Part shown: one piece after another, positions 1 to 8,578 of the stretch
Layout: each line of letters begins with the position of its first letter
Numbering within the stretch: the stretch's first letter is position 1
Assembly (NCBI RefSeq): GCF_004362215.1
Contig: NZ_SNWR01000001.1
Span: 248,001-312,000, forward strand
Direction of reading: 5' to 3'
Length of the DNA: 64,000 bases
Source of the DNA: Paractinoplanes brasiliensis
Lineage (GTDB): Bacteria; Actinomycetota; Actinomycetes; Mycobacteriales; Micromonosporaceae
Translations under genes and position numbers: made by a program
The notes under the pieces: generated by a model
Told to the model about the DNA's origin: nothing
Seen by the model: the letters and a program-made list of their open reading frames with translations, nothing else
Database searches by the model: none

Positions 1-2367
1 CGCGGCGCTGGAAGCTGTCGAAGTCCAGGGCCAGCACCGCCTGACCGGCCGGGTCGGCGGCCAGCTCGGCGGCGGTGAGCGCTCGCGAGTAGACGCGGGC
101 GTCGTCGATCAGGCCGCGGCCGGTCCGTCTGCTGCCCAGGTCGTTGTCCTGCTGGGTCTCGGCGTTACGGCCCAGGTTGATCTCGAACAACCCCGGGTCG
201 ACAGCGCCCGTACGCGGGGTGGCCGCCATCTCGGCCCCGTCGATCAGCAACCGCAGCGCGGCGCCGTCGTAGACCCCGGTCACCCGGTGCCACGAGCCGC
301 CGTACCAACCGGCGGGCACGTCCGCGGCCGCCGTCGACCCGCCGATGCGGAACTCGAGGGTGTCCTCGTCGCGCATCTGGATCCCGTACGCCTGGCCCTT
401 GGTGAGGATCGGGAAACTGCCCGCCCACGCGCCCGGCCGGACCCACGCGTCGAGCGTCAGCGGCCCGGTCAGGTCGAGCCGCCTGTCCCGGAAGACGTCC
501 ACGAAGTCGTCCAGGCTGGACAGCTCCACGGCCTTTCCCCGCCGGCCCGGCACGACCCCCGGTTTGCCGACGAGGAAGGCCTGGATCCCGCCGGCCGAGT
601 CGGGGGTGAGGACGAGGGGCTGGCGCAGGTTCTGTTCCGCCCAGTCCCAGATGAAGCCGCCCTGCAGCTGCGGATGCTTGCGGGCCAGCGCCCAGAACTG
701 GTCGAAGTTGCCGAGGCCGTTGCCCATCGCGTGGGCGTACTCGCCCATGACCACCGGCTTGGCGCTGCGCTGCACCCGGCTCTCGAGACGGGCCGGGGTC
801 GGATAGCGCGGTCCGTCGACGTCGGCGTACGGCGCGTCCCCGTCCGGGTTGTTCGACTGGTGGTACAGCAGCCGGGTCGGCTCGTTGGCGTCGGCCCAGG
901 ACGCCATGGCGTGGTGCGCGGCGCCGAGACCGGCCTCGTTGCCGGTGTCCCAGAAGATGACGCTGGGATGGTTCTTGTCCCGCTCGACCATCGCCCGGAA
1001 CCGGTCGGCGAACGCGGCCTGCCACTCGGGACGGTCCGCGAGGCAGTTCGACGGGCAGTTCTCGTGGCTGTGCGTCTCGATGTCGACCTCGTCGGCGACC
1101 CACAGCCGTGCCGGTCGGCCAGGTCGTAGAAGTACGGGTCGCTGGGGTAGTGCGACGTGCGGACGGCGTTGAGGTGCAGCCGCTTCATCAGGGCCACGTC
1201 GTCGCGCTGGGCCTGGCGCGTCACGTGCCGGCCGGTGTCCGGGTCGGTCTCGGCGCGGTTGGTGCCCTTGACGAGGATCCGTTCGCCGTTGACCAGGATC
1301 TGCCGGTCGCGCACCTCGATCTCGCGGAACCCGACCGGTTGCGCGGTGGTGTGCACCGCCTTGCCGTGGTCGTCCAGCAGTTGCAGGACGAGCGTGTAGA
1401 GGTGGGGTTCCTCGGCGGACCACTTCGCCGGGTTCTCGATCGCCGCGGTGAGGGTGCTGTCGCCGGTCATGGTGGCCACGGTGCGGCCTTCGGCGTCCAG
1501 CAGCGTTCCCCTGGTGCGTGTCCCGCCCACCCGGTCGACGGCGACGCGCAGGGTGGCGTCGCGGTGGTCCGCGTCGAGGTCCGTCGTGATGTACGCGTCC
1601 CGCAGCCGCGCCTGGTTCGTCCGGTACAGCCACACGTCGCGGAAGATGCCGGAGTACCGCCACTGGTCGACGTCCTCGAGGTACGCCCCGCTGCCCCACC
1701 GGTGCACCTGGACGGCGATCGTGTTGCGCCCAGGACGCAGCCGGTCGGTGACGTCGAACTCCGCCGGGGTGTAGCCGCCCTGGTCGTACCCCGTGTAGGC
1801 GCCGTTGACCCAGACCAGGTAGTTGCTGGTCACGCCCTCGAAGCGCAGGAACACCCGGCCGCCGGCCCAGTCCGCCGGCAGGTCGAAGGTCTTCACGTAC
1901 GCCCCGGTGGGGTTGACGTCGCGCGGCACCCGGGGCGGGTCGTCCGGTGAGATGTCGGACGGGATGTTGCGGAACATCGGGTGGTCGAGGAAGTCCGACT
2001 GCCAGGTGTGCGGCACGCCGGCGGTGGGCCAGCCCTGGGTGGCGGCCCCGCCCGCCCGGAAGCCGGCCGGCACGTCGTCCGGCCGATCGAAGATCTTCAA
2101 CTGCCACGAACCGTTCAAACTCCGGGCGTACGGGTTGGGCAGCTCGTGCCGCGTCACGTCCGCCGCCGCCGTCCGCGCGTCCGGGTAGGGCCGCAGGTCG
2201 GCGTGCGGCTCCTCCTGCCCCTCAGCGGTCAGCTCCGGATCTTCCAGATACCGATAGACGTCCTCGACGGTCTGCGGCCCCTCCCCCACCGGCGCAGCCG
2301 CGGCCGCGGGGACAGGGCCGGGCACGGCGAGGATCAGGGCAAGGGCAGCACTCGACAACCACGACAT
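1..2367 (-). pseudogene. GH2 beta-galactosidase, frameshifted, cut by window edge
   Basis: This is a secreted glycoside hydrolase family 2 enzyme (LacZ-like), expected to cleave beta-galactosides outside the cell. ATG at 2367 has GGAGG seven bases upstream and is followed by a signal peptide rich in Ala and Leu; a longer upstream start lacks this site. The sugar-binding and Ig-like domains read cleanly to YDLADRHG near 1110. One base is then missing in the next Gly codon (1106-1107), which shifts the frame. In the shifted frame homology resumes with LWVADEVDIETHSHE and stays open to base 1. It includes the acid/base region WDTGNEAGLG, the nucleophile region GEYAHAMGN and a LamG-like jellyroll domain at the left edge. 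Both catalytic glutamates survive, so this is either a recent inactivation or a base-call error. The 3' end lies outside the window. Confidence 0.85.
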
Positions 2368-2484
2368 CGGCACTCCTCCGTCAGGCCATCGAAGCCAATC
2401 AATTCCTGAGACGTGTGTCAACGCCCGGCCGCCCGTGTCGCCCCCGCCGTGCCGAACGGGCTGACGGCACGGCGGGCGCAGCGG

Positions 2485-4326
2485 TCAGACGCAGTTTTTC
2501 CCCTTGTTGATGCAGGTTGCGATGCGCTGCATCGTCCCGGCGGAGTTGACGTTGACGAAGTCGTTGTGGTCGGAGAACGGGTTGTGGTTCTCCTCCGGGA
2601 AGGAGTCGAGTGCGTACTGGCCCTTGAGCTGGACGTCCCGGGGGATGTCGTACGAGATGGTGATCCGCAGCTGGGGAACGGCGACGAAGCCCTGCGGGCA
2701 CGCACCGGTGTTCTTGTCGGCGAACGCCAGGTGCTTGCGGTGGTTCTCACTGTCGGTGTTCTTGCCGTCCCAGCATCCGGGGAAGTCCTGCACCCGCTGC
2801 ACCCGACTGTTCGGGGGGCACACGGGGTACTTGTCGGAGAGACGGTCGCCGAAGCCGGAACAGGTCCAGGTGGCGCGGGCGTTGGCCGGGCCGCGGCTGG
2901 TGGGTTTGGCGTCGCCGGTCAGCGCGCGCAGGAACTTCGGCATGGGCACGACCTTGCTCGTCGCGTTCCCGCGGTACTCGATCAGCACCTTGGCCGGGCG
3001 GACGATGCCGCCGGTGTTGTTGGGCAGTTCGAGGTTGGCTCCTTGCGGGTCGGGCAGCGCGCCGCCGCTCGGTCCGGGCGTGCCGCCGCCGTCCTGACCG
3101 CCGCCGTCCTGACCGCCGCCGTTCTGACCGCCGCCGTCCTGACCGCCGCCGCTCTGACCGCCGCCGTTCTGACCGCCGCCGTTGTGGCTTGCCCCGTCGG
3201 TGGTGCAGCCGGCGAACGGGCTCAGGTCCGGTGGTCGCTGACCGGTGCGGCCGATCGCGATCGCGATCCGGTCGAGAACTGCGCTCCGCTTGGCCTTCAG
3301 CGGGCCGAGGACGGCGTTGTCCACGAAGCCGGGCCCGCCCTGCCCACGGGTCGTGACCAGCCGCTCGTTGGCCTCCGAGATCTGCCGGTCCAGTTCGGCG
3401 AGGTTCCGGTCGACCTCGTCCAGTGCCTGCCGCGGCACGCCCGGCAGTTTGTCCCGGACACCTGGGCACCGCACCACCGGGTTGGCCGATCCGGTCTTGG
3501 CGGAAGCCGTGTGGCTGCCGCCCATCATGGCGTGGAGCCCGTCGTAGCTGACGTCGCACTCCGTCAACGACACTGCGCCGGCGGGCCGTCGGCCACCGGC
3601 CGCGCGAATGCTGTCGCCGATCTCCGTCAGCACGGCCGCCCGGCGGATCCGTAGCCCCTGCAGCACGTCGTTGTTGAGCCGGACGTTCGCCCCGCGCGAC
3701 GCCAGCACACGCCGGCCCGCCGTCACAGTCAACTGGTCCAGATCGGCCAGCAACCGGTCGACGTTCGCCTTGGCGGCAGCGGGGACAGCCGGCAGCCGGT
3801 CCCGGACCGACGGGCAGACCACTGTTCCGGACGTGGCGGCAAGTGCCTGCTGGACCGACGTGTCGCCGGAGTGCACCGTACGGTCGATGCGTACCACCGG
3901 CCAGAAGTAGGAGGATTTGTCCCCGTTGCGGCAGGTGGTGCCCGACGCCTCGAGGTCGGCGTCGGACGAGTTCGCGGTGATGGCCAGGTTGCCGACGAAA
4001 TCGTGGAGGTGCTCGGCGCCGTTCTTGATGCCGGGCTGAGCCACCGGGTTGTCGGGGCTGAACTTGCCGTTGCCGTTCGTCCCGCAGTTCACGATGAACC
4101 GGCCACGGGCGGCGCCGGGACCCGGCCGCGGCACGACAACGTTGGCCGCCACCCGCTCGATGGGCACGAACTGCGAGAGACTGGTGGCCGCGTCCGCGGT
4201 GCCGTTGCCGCCGCCGGACACAAAGGTGGCGGTCAGCACCCCGGTCGCGGCCAGAGCCGTGCTCGCCGCGAGAATCCGTACCGTTGTCGATCTTTTCGGC
4301 GCCGGCCGCCGATACCGAGCCTTCAT
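2485..4326 (-). CDS. secreted DUF1996 protein with duplicated internal domain
   Basis: A 613-residue exported protein. ATG at 4326 is preceded by GGGAG at seven bases and followed by a basic N-terminus and hydrophobic segment (about residues 15-40). DUF1996 hallmarks are split into two halves: EHLHDFVGN and a YFWP motif near the N-terminus, and PGCWDGKN, then CPQGFVAVPQL, in the last 150 residues. The halves are separated by two homologous helical repeats (about residues 171-259 and 286-372, each beginning CPxVRDxLPxVP) and a Gly-Gln linker (382-415). DUF1996 is known from fungi and actinobacteria and its function is unestablished; Cys and His richness fits an extracellular fold. No operon partner is evident. 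Confidence 0.75.
   Translation of the reverse strand: MKARYRRPAPKRSTTVRILAASTALAATGVLTATFVSGGGNGTADAATSLSQFVPIERVAANVVVPRPGPGAARGRFIVNCGTNGNGKFSPDNPVAQPGIKNGAEHLHDFVGNLAITANSSDADLEASGTTCRNGDKSSYFWPVVRIDRTVHSGDTSVQQALAATSGTVVCPSVRDRLPAVPAAAKANVDRLLADLDQLTVTAGRRVLASRGANVRLNNDVLQGLRIRRAAVLTEIGDSIRAAGGRRPAGAVSLTECDVSYDGLHAMMGGSHTASAKTGSANPVVRCPGVRDKLPGVPRQALDEVDRNLAELDRQISEANERLVTTRGQGGPGFVDNAVLGPLKAKRSAVLDRIAIAIGRTGQRPPDLSPFAGCTTDGASHNGGGQNGGGQSGGGQDGGGQNGGGQDGGGQDGGGTPGPSGGALPDPQGANLELPNNTGGIVRPAKVLIEYRGNATSKVVPMPKFLRALTGDAKPTSRGPANARATWTCSGFGDRLSDKYPVCPPNSRVQRVQDFPGCWDGKNTDSENHRKHLAFADKNTGACPQGFVAVPQLRITISYDIPRDVQLKGQYALDSFPEENHNPFSDHNDFVNVNSAGTMQRIATCINKGKNCV
3082..3183 (-). repeat. 15-bp tandem repeat coding a GGGQ(N/D/S) linker
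   Basis: About seven direct copies of a 15-bp unit (ccgccgccgtcctga on the plus strand, with one- or two-base variants). They encode a flexible Gly-Gly-Gly-Gln-Asn/Asp/Ser linker in the DUF1996 protein. Copy number could vary by slippage. Confidence 0.8.
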
Positions 4327-4376
4327 GAGCTTGCTCCCATCAAAGAACGTCAATAAGTGGTTACGGGCCGGCTGGG

Positions 4377-5627
4377 CTACCAGGCGACAATGCCCTCCAT
4401 GCCGTTGCCGTTGCTGAACACGGGCAGCCCTTTGTCCAGCGTGGACACCAGCCTCAGGGCGCCGTCGTCGCCGACCCGGAAACCCTCGACGGTTCCGGCC
4501 AGCGTGTTCTGCACGTAAAGCAGCTTCCCGTCGGCGGTGGCCGCGAGATCGATCGGACCCGCTCCTGGCGCCCGGGCAGCGTCCATGCCGGCCCGGGCGA
4601 CCTCCTCGAGCGCTGCCTGGCCACCGGCGGGGGCGATCACGCCGTCCTCACCGCCGATCGACACCCGCCCGCCGGCATCGACGGAATAGACGCTGATCGT
4701 CGAGCTGCCCGGATTTGTGCCGTAGAAGAACCTGCCGGCGCGAGCAATCCAGCACAGCACCTGCTGACCCGACTCGACCGACCGAGTGATGACCTTGAGC
4801 CTGCCGTTGCGCTGCAGCGCGTACGAGGTGACGCCCGACTTGGCCGCCTCGGTGACCAGCAGGTGACCGCGTTCGTCGAAGACGAAGGAGAACGGGACGT
4901 CGCCGGCCGACCGGGTCGACACCGCCCGCGACGACAAGCGGCCGTGCCCGTCGACGGCGAACACCTCGATCGTGTTGGCGCTCTTGGTCGTGACCAGCAG
5001 CTGCTTGCCGTCCGGACTGAAGCCGACCTGCGGCGGCGAGTCGGTGAACAGCGGAACAGCGTCGTTGACGACGCCGAGTTCCCGGGTGGAGCGGCTGATC
5101 GGGCGCAGGCCGTTCGGGGTCATCCGGAAGCCGGTCACGTTGGTCCGGCCGCCCGCGTTGAGCACGTACACGGTCCGGCCGGACACCGCGATGCTTGTCG
5201 GGAACTCACCGCCGGAGGGCACGGTGCGCGGATCCGTGAGCCGGTCCCCGCGCACCTGGAACGTGGTGACCGAATTGCTGCCCGCGTTGACCACGAGCAT
5301 CATCCGATGGGCCCGGTCGAAGACCAGGGAATCCTGTGACGCCAGCGGATCGAACGGGTTGTCCTTCTGCGCCCCGCCCCGGCCCCCGGTCCGGTACTCG
5401 CCGGCCGGGCTGAGCTTCCCGCTCGCGGCCCGGCGGAAGGCAAGCACCGCATTGTGCCGCGGGTTGTTCGACTGCACGAACACCATTCCGGCGCTCGCTT
5501 CCCCGGGCGGCCCGCCGTGTCCCGGCCGCCGTCCGGGGTTCTCATGAGCGGACGCGATGCCGGTGGAAACAGCACCACCGGTGATCAGAACGGCGACAGC
5601 GCACAGAACACCGGTTCTCCTACGCAT
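4377..5627 (-). CDS. secreted YVTN/lactonase-type beta-propeller protein
   Basis: A 416-residue exported protein. The start is ATG 5627 with GGAGG five bases upstream, followed by MRRRTG and a hydrophobic signal peptide ending near AHENPG. The body has repeated propeller-blade signatures (VFVQSNNP, LVVNAGSNSVTTFQV, VYVLNAGG, LLVTTKSANTIEVFAV, LLYVQNTLAGTVEGF), as in 6-phosphogluconolactonase-like (PF10282) and YVTN proteins. Secreted members are usually of unknown substrate, so enzymatic activity is not claimed. It lies 50 bp downstream of the DUF1996 gene start on the same strand. Confidence 0.75.
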   Translation of the reverse strand: MRRRTGVLCAVAVLITGGAVSTGIASAHENPGRRPGHGGPPGEASAGMVFVQSNNPRHNAVLAFRRAASGKLSPAGEYRTGGRGGAQKDNPFDPLASQDSLVFDRAHRMMLVVNAGSNSVTTFQVRGDRLTDPRTVPSGGEFPTSIAVSGRTVYVLNAGGRTNVTGFRMTPNGLRPISRSTRELGVVNDAVPLFTDSPPQVGFSPDGKQLLVTTKSANTIEVFAVDGHGRLSSRAVSTRSAGDVPFSFVFDERGHLLVTEAAKSGVTSYALQRNGRLKVITRSVESGQQVLCWIARAGRFFYGTNPGSSTISVYSVDAGGRVSIGGEDGVIAPAGGQAALEEVARAGMDAARAPGAGPIDLAATADGKLLYVQNTLAGTVEGFRVGDDGALRLVSTLDKGLPVFSNGNGMEGIVAW

Positions 5628-5814
5628 ACGTACCTCCAGCGCCTCGACATTGGTCGCTGGGCAGTACGGCGTTTCTCGTGACCATCGCTCAAGCCGCGGG
5701 ACACCGGTAAGCATTCGGTAATCTCCGGGCCCGAGGAGCACACGAAGAGGTGCTGACCGGCCTCCGGGGCGAATTTGCCGCCAGACGTGTCAACTGCGAG
5801 GAGGAGCCGAGCGG

Positions 5815-5946
5815 TCAGGCGGTGAGCTGGCTCCACGACCACACAGCGGCGTACGCAACCCCGCCGAACAGCACGATGGCGAACAGCCCGAAGAGGGCGG
5901 GCCAGGCCCAGGCGACGGGTTCCCGGTCGTTCGGTGCGACGGTCAC
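5815..5946 (-). CDS. small single-pass membrane protein
   Basis: A 43-residue ORF from GTG 5946, with GGGAG five bases upstream. It begins TVAPNDREPVAWAW, continues through one hydrophobic helix (PALFGLFAIVLFGGVAYAAV) and ends at a TGA. It is divergent from the doxX-like gene across the CebR-like palindrome. No family is recognised. A short ORF can arise by chance, but the ribosome site and transmembrane segment support it. Confidence 0.45.
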   Translation of the reverse strand: MTVAPNDREPVAWAWPALFGLFAIVLFGGVAYAAVWSWSQLTA

Positions 5947-6095
5947 GATCACTCCCAAGGGTCGTCTTTGCCGGACTCCCTTGATTCTTCGGTCCGGCGC
6001 CCTTCCCCACATCCGCACACGGTCAGATCCCGGCCCGCGCCGTATACGACCAAGGTCGTACACGGCCTCGTCAGCCCAGCCGCCTCTTCCCAGCC

Positions 6096-6113
6096 TATGG
6101 GAGCGCTCCCATA
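6096..6113. promoter_or_regulatory. CebR-like operator palindrome
   Basis: TATGGGAGCGCTCCCATA is a perfect 18-bp palindrome. Its core TGGGAGCGCTCCCA (6098-6111) equals the established binding site of CebR, the LacI-family cellobiose/cellulose-utilisation repressor of Streptomyces. It lies 96 bp upstream of the doxX-like gene and about 150 bp upstream of the divergent small ORF. No cebR gene is in the window, so the regulator is inferred. Confidence 0.75.
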
Positions 6114-6208
6114 CCGTGACCAGGACATTGACGTACGTCGTTGCCTTGGGCCTGCCGAGTCCTTAACCTGCGGGAACTCCCCATCCCACTGCTCCCCCAA
6201 GGAGAGCC

Positions 6209-6661
6209 ATGTCTCCCCACCGCTTCACCGCGCCGACGTGGTCACTGTTCCGAATGGTCGTCGGCCTCCTCTTCCTGTGCCACGGACTCGCCTCGGTCTT
6301 CGGGGTGCTCGGCGGCAACCGCGGCTCCGGTCAGGCGATCGAGCCGGGCACCTGGCCGAGCTGGTACGCCGGAGTTATCCAGCTGGTGTGCGGCGCCCTG
6401 GTCCTCGCCGGACTCGCCACCCGGCCCGCGGCGGTCCTCGCCTCCGGCTCGATGGCGTACGCCTACTTCGTCGTCCACCAGCCACAGGCCCTGATGCCGA
6501 TCCAGAACGGCGGTGTCACGTCGGCGCTCTACGCCTGGGCCTTCCTGATGATCGCGGTGGCGGGCGCCGGCCCGTGGTCGCTCGACGCCCTCATCGCCCG
6601 GCGCCGCGACGTTCCCGCCACCGCGGCGGACGCTCGCGATCTCCAGACCAGCCGCCCCTGA
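6209..6661 (+). CDS. DoxX family membrane protein
   Basis: A 150-residue protein with about four transmembrane helices and the DoxX pattern: an N-terminal helix with RMVVGLLFLCHG, followed by LVCGALVLAGLATRPAA. AAGGAGAG lies just upstream of ATG 6209. DoxX proteins are small quinone- or redox-associated membrane proteins of poorly defined role. It is probably co-transcribed with the Cip1-like gene 29 bp downstream, and both lie behind the CebR-like operator. Confidence 0.8.
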   Translation: MSPHRFTAPTWSLFRMVVGLLFLCHGLASVFGVLGGNRGSGQAIEPGTWPSWYAGVIQLVCGALVLAGLATRPAAVLASGSMAYAYFVVHQPQALMPIQNGGVTSALYAWAFLMIAVAGAGPWSLDALIARRRDVPATAADARDLQTSRP

Positions 6662-6690
6662 CACCTCATGATCCCTGCGAAGGAGCAACC

Positions 6691-7467
6691 ATGCGCCACC
6701 TCGTCACCGCTGCCGCCGCGGCCCTGATGCTCGGCGTCGTGGCGGGCAGCGCCCCGGCCGGCGCGGCGAGCGCCGGTCATGGCGGAACCTGCGCCCGTGA
6801 CCTGCTCTTCTGCGAAGACTTCCAACGACTCCCGACGGGCGGCCCCAGCACCCTGAAATGGGGCGTCGACACGCGCAACGGCACGCTCAACGTCGAGCGA
6901 GCCCGGCGCGGGAACCAGGTGCTGCACGTGCACACCGTCGACAACGGGCGAGCCTTCCTCCGGGTCGACGACCTCTCCGTGCCGGGCAGTCGCCTCTACG
7001 GCCGGATGCGGCTGCGCGTCGACGCGTTCCCCACCGCCCCGGACTGGGCGCATTTCACGCTCGTCGAGGCCACCGGCAGCGGCAGCGCCGAGGTCGTCCG
7101 CCCGATCGGCGGCCAGTACGCGCCAACGGTCCCCGGCACCTTCTGGGGCGTGGGGGCCGACGGCGGGCCCACCGGCGACTGGACCAACTGGCGCGAGTCG
7201 GCGCCGGTCGCCGAGGACACGTGGCAGTGCTTCGAGTGGTCGCTCGACCGGAACGGCAACCGCGTCGCGGTGTGGATCAACGGCGTGGCGAATCCGGAGC
7301 TGACCGCCTCGACCAGCGAGCACGGCGGCAACGACGTGCCGTTCGTGCTGCCGGCCGTCGACACCGTCAAGATCGGCTGGCAGCTGTATCAGAGCGGCAC
7401 CACACCGGCCGCGTTCGACCTGTGGATCGACGACGTCGCCCTGGGCGCCCGACGGCTGGGCTGCTGA
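6691..7467 (+). CDS. secreted Cip1-like beta-sandwich protein
   Basis: A 258-residue exported protein. ATG 6691 has AAGGAG six bases upstream and is followed by a signal peptide of about 27 residues ending in Ala-Ala. The mature part reads CARDLLFCEDFQ, then RLYGRMRLRVDAFPTAPDWAHFTLVEA, then VVRPIGGQ and WGVGADGGPTGDWTNW. This resembles the bacterial relatives of the fungal cellulose-induced protein Cip1, a polysaccharide-lyase-like jellyroll. The family assignment is from recalled similarity, not a search. The upstream CebR box fits a role in plant polysaccharide use. Confidence 0.65.
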   Translation: MRHLVTAAAAALMLGVVAGSAPAGAASAGHGGTCARDLLFCEDFQRLPTGGPSTLKWGVDTRNGTLNVERARRGNQVLHVHTVDNGRAFLRVDDLSVPGSRLYGRMRLRVDAFPTAPDWAHFTLVEATGSGSAEVVRPIGGQYAPTVPGTFWGVGADGGPTGDWTNWRESAPVAEDTWQCFEWSLDRNGNRVAVWINGVANPELTASTSEHGGNDVPFVLPAVDTVKIGWQLYQSGTTPAAFDLWIDDVALGARRLGC

Positions 7468-7492
7468 GCGCCTCAACCACCGCCGTGGCACT

Positions 7493-7534
7493 TGCCGGGG
7501 CCGGACGCCACGCCCGACCCCGGCCCCACCGGCA
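7493..7534 (+). terminator. bulged GC-rich hairpin
   Basis: TGCCGG-GGCCGG (7493-7504) pairs with CCGGCC-CCA-CCGGCA (7520-7534) around a 15-nt loop, 26 bp after the Cip1-like stop. There is no U-tract, as is usual in actinobacteria. Transcription termination is inferred. Confidence 0.45.
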
Positions 7535-7670
7535 CAGCCTGATCTCCCTGGCACCCGGCAACTGAGCAGCTCAGCGCCCGAACCCGGCCGCGACGGTACA
7601 GCCTGCTGCACCCCGAGGTGGCCCGCTGGCGGGATCGTCCGGCGGGCCGTGACCTCATAGCGTTGCAGGC

Positions 7671-7898
7671 ATGAGCGATTCCTCCCGCGTCCTCGCGGCA
7701 TCCGAACCCGGCGCCACCCCTGCGCGAACCGGCGCGTTCCGCCCCGTCCTGTGGCTCCTGCTGATCGTCAGCATCGCGGCGAACGCGATCAGCAACGTCA
7801 TGGGGCTCAACCCGGCCGTCGGCATCGCGTCCGGCGTGCTCGCGCTCGGCTGCGCGACCACCCTGATCACCGATCACCGCCGGCGCCGGCAGTCCTGA
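7671..7898 (+). CDS. small two-helix membrane protein
   Basis: A 75-residue protein with a polar N-terminus (MSDSSRVLAASEPG), two hydrophobic helices (about residues 25-43 and 48-66: PVLWLLLIVSIAANAIS and AVGIASGVLALGCATTLI) and a basic tail DHRRRRQS that fits a cytoplasmic C-terminus. No named family is recognised. The gene stands alone between the Cip1-like gene and the convergent cupin gene. Confidence 0.6.
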   Translation: MSDSSRVLAASEPGATPARTGAFRPVLWLLLIVSIAANAISNVMGLNPAVGIASGVLALGCATTLITDHRRRRQS

Positions 7899-8038
7899 TC
7901 CGGTCCCGAACCCTCCAGGCCCCGGACGCGTGCTCGCCGTCCGGTCCGGCGCCGGATCCCCCAACGAGCTGCGTCGCTACGCATCCGACCGCCGGCGCGA
8001 AGCTCAGACTGGGCGGATCGTCGTCGGGACAACCGCCT

Positions 8039-8076
8039 CGGCTCCTCGACGGTGATGACGGTCTTGCCCGGCAGCT
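8039..8076 (-). repeat. 38-bp direct repeat, distal copy after cupin
   Basis: This copy differs from 8584-8621 at a single base. Read on the minus strand it continues in frame after the cupin TAG as KLPGKTVITVEEPR. That matches the last residues of the oxidoreductase encoded upstream (LPGKTVLTVEEPQR). It is a relic of an oxidoreductase 3' end stranded downstream of the cupin gene. Confidence 0.85.
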
Positions 8077-8077
8077 T

Positions 8078-8578
8078 CTAGATGAACTCGCTGCGGTAGG
8101 TGTCGGCGAGCTCGGCCGCACGGCGGCGACGTGCGGCGAGCTCATCGGGTGACAGCTGCGGAGGCGGGGCGTCCTTGCCGGCGATCACGTCACCGATCCG
8201 CAGGAAGTACTCGTCCTGCCCCGCCGGCGTGCACATGCACAACATCCGCGCCGGCGCGCCGGACACGTTGCGGAAGTTGTGCGGCGCGTTCGCCGGCACG
8301 TTGATCGTCGTCCCCGCCCGTACCGTGTGCTTCTCACCCCGGAAGACGAACTCGACCTCGCCCTCGAGAACCGTGAACATCTCCTCGAAGTCATGCCGGT
8401 GCGGAGGCGGGCCGCCGCCGTCGGGCACCCGCATGTCGATCAGGCAGTACTTGCCGTCCGTCTGCTTGCCGCTGATCAACATCGCATACGTGTTGCCGAC
8501 CAGCGAGAGGTAAGTGGTCGCGGGATCGTCGGGGTCGGCGACGGTCAGCGTACGGTTCGGGTCGTCGGCGGGAATCAT
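8078..8578 (-). CDS. cupin-domain protein
   Basis: A 166-residue single-domain cupin. Metal-binding motif 1 is PPHRHDFEEMFTVLEGEVEF and motif 2 is NVPANAPHNFRN. The start ATG 8578 overlaps the oxidoreductase stop as ATGA, so translation is coupled and a shared function is likely. The substrate is unknown; small cupins with an MDR oxidoreductase often act in detoxification or quinone metabolism. The gene is bracketed by a duplicated 38-bp segment, indicating it was inserted or left behind by recombination. Confidence 0.8.
   Translation of the reverse strand: MIPADDPNRTLTVADPDDPATTYLSLVGNTYAMLISGKQTDGKYCLIDMRVPDGGGPPPHRHDFEEMFTVLEGEVEFVFRGEKHTVRAGTTINVPANAPHNFRNVSGAPARMLCMCTPAGQDEYFLRIGDVIAGKDAPPPQLSPDELAARRRRAAELADTYRSEFI

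Noticed and set aside
3082..3183. CRISPR-like array of short repeats
   Set aside because: The 15-bp units are contiguous without spacers and in frame with a protein linker.
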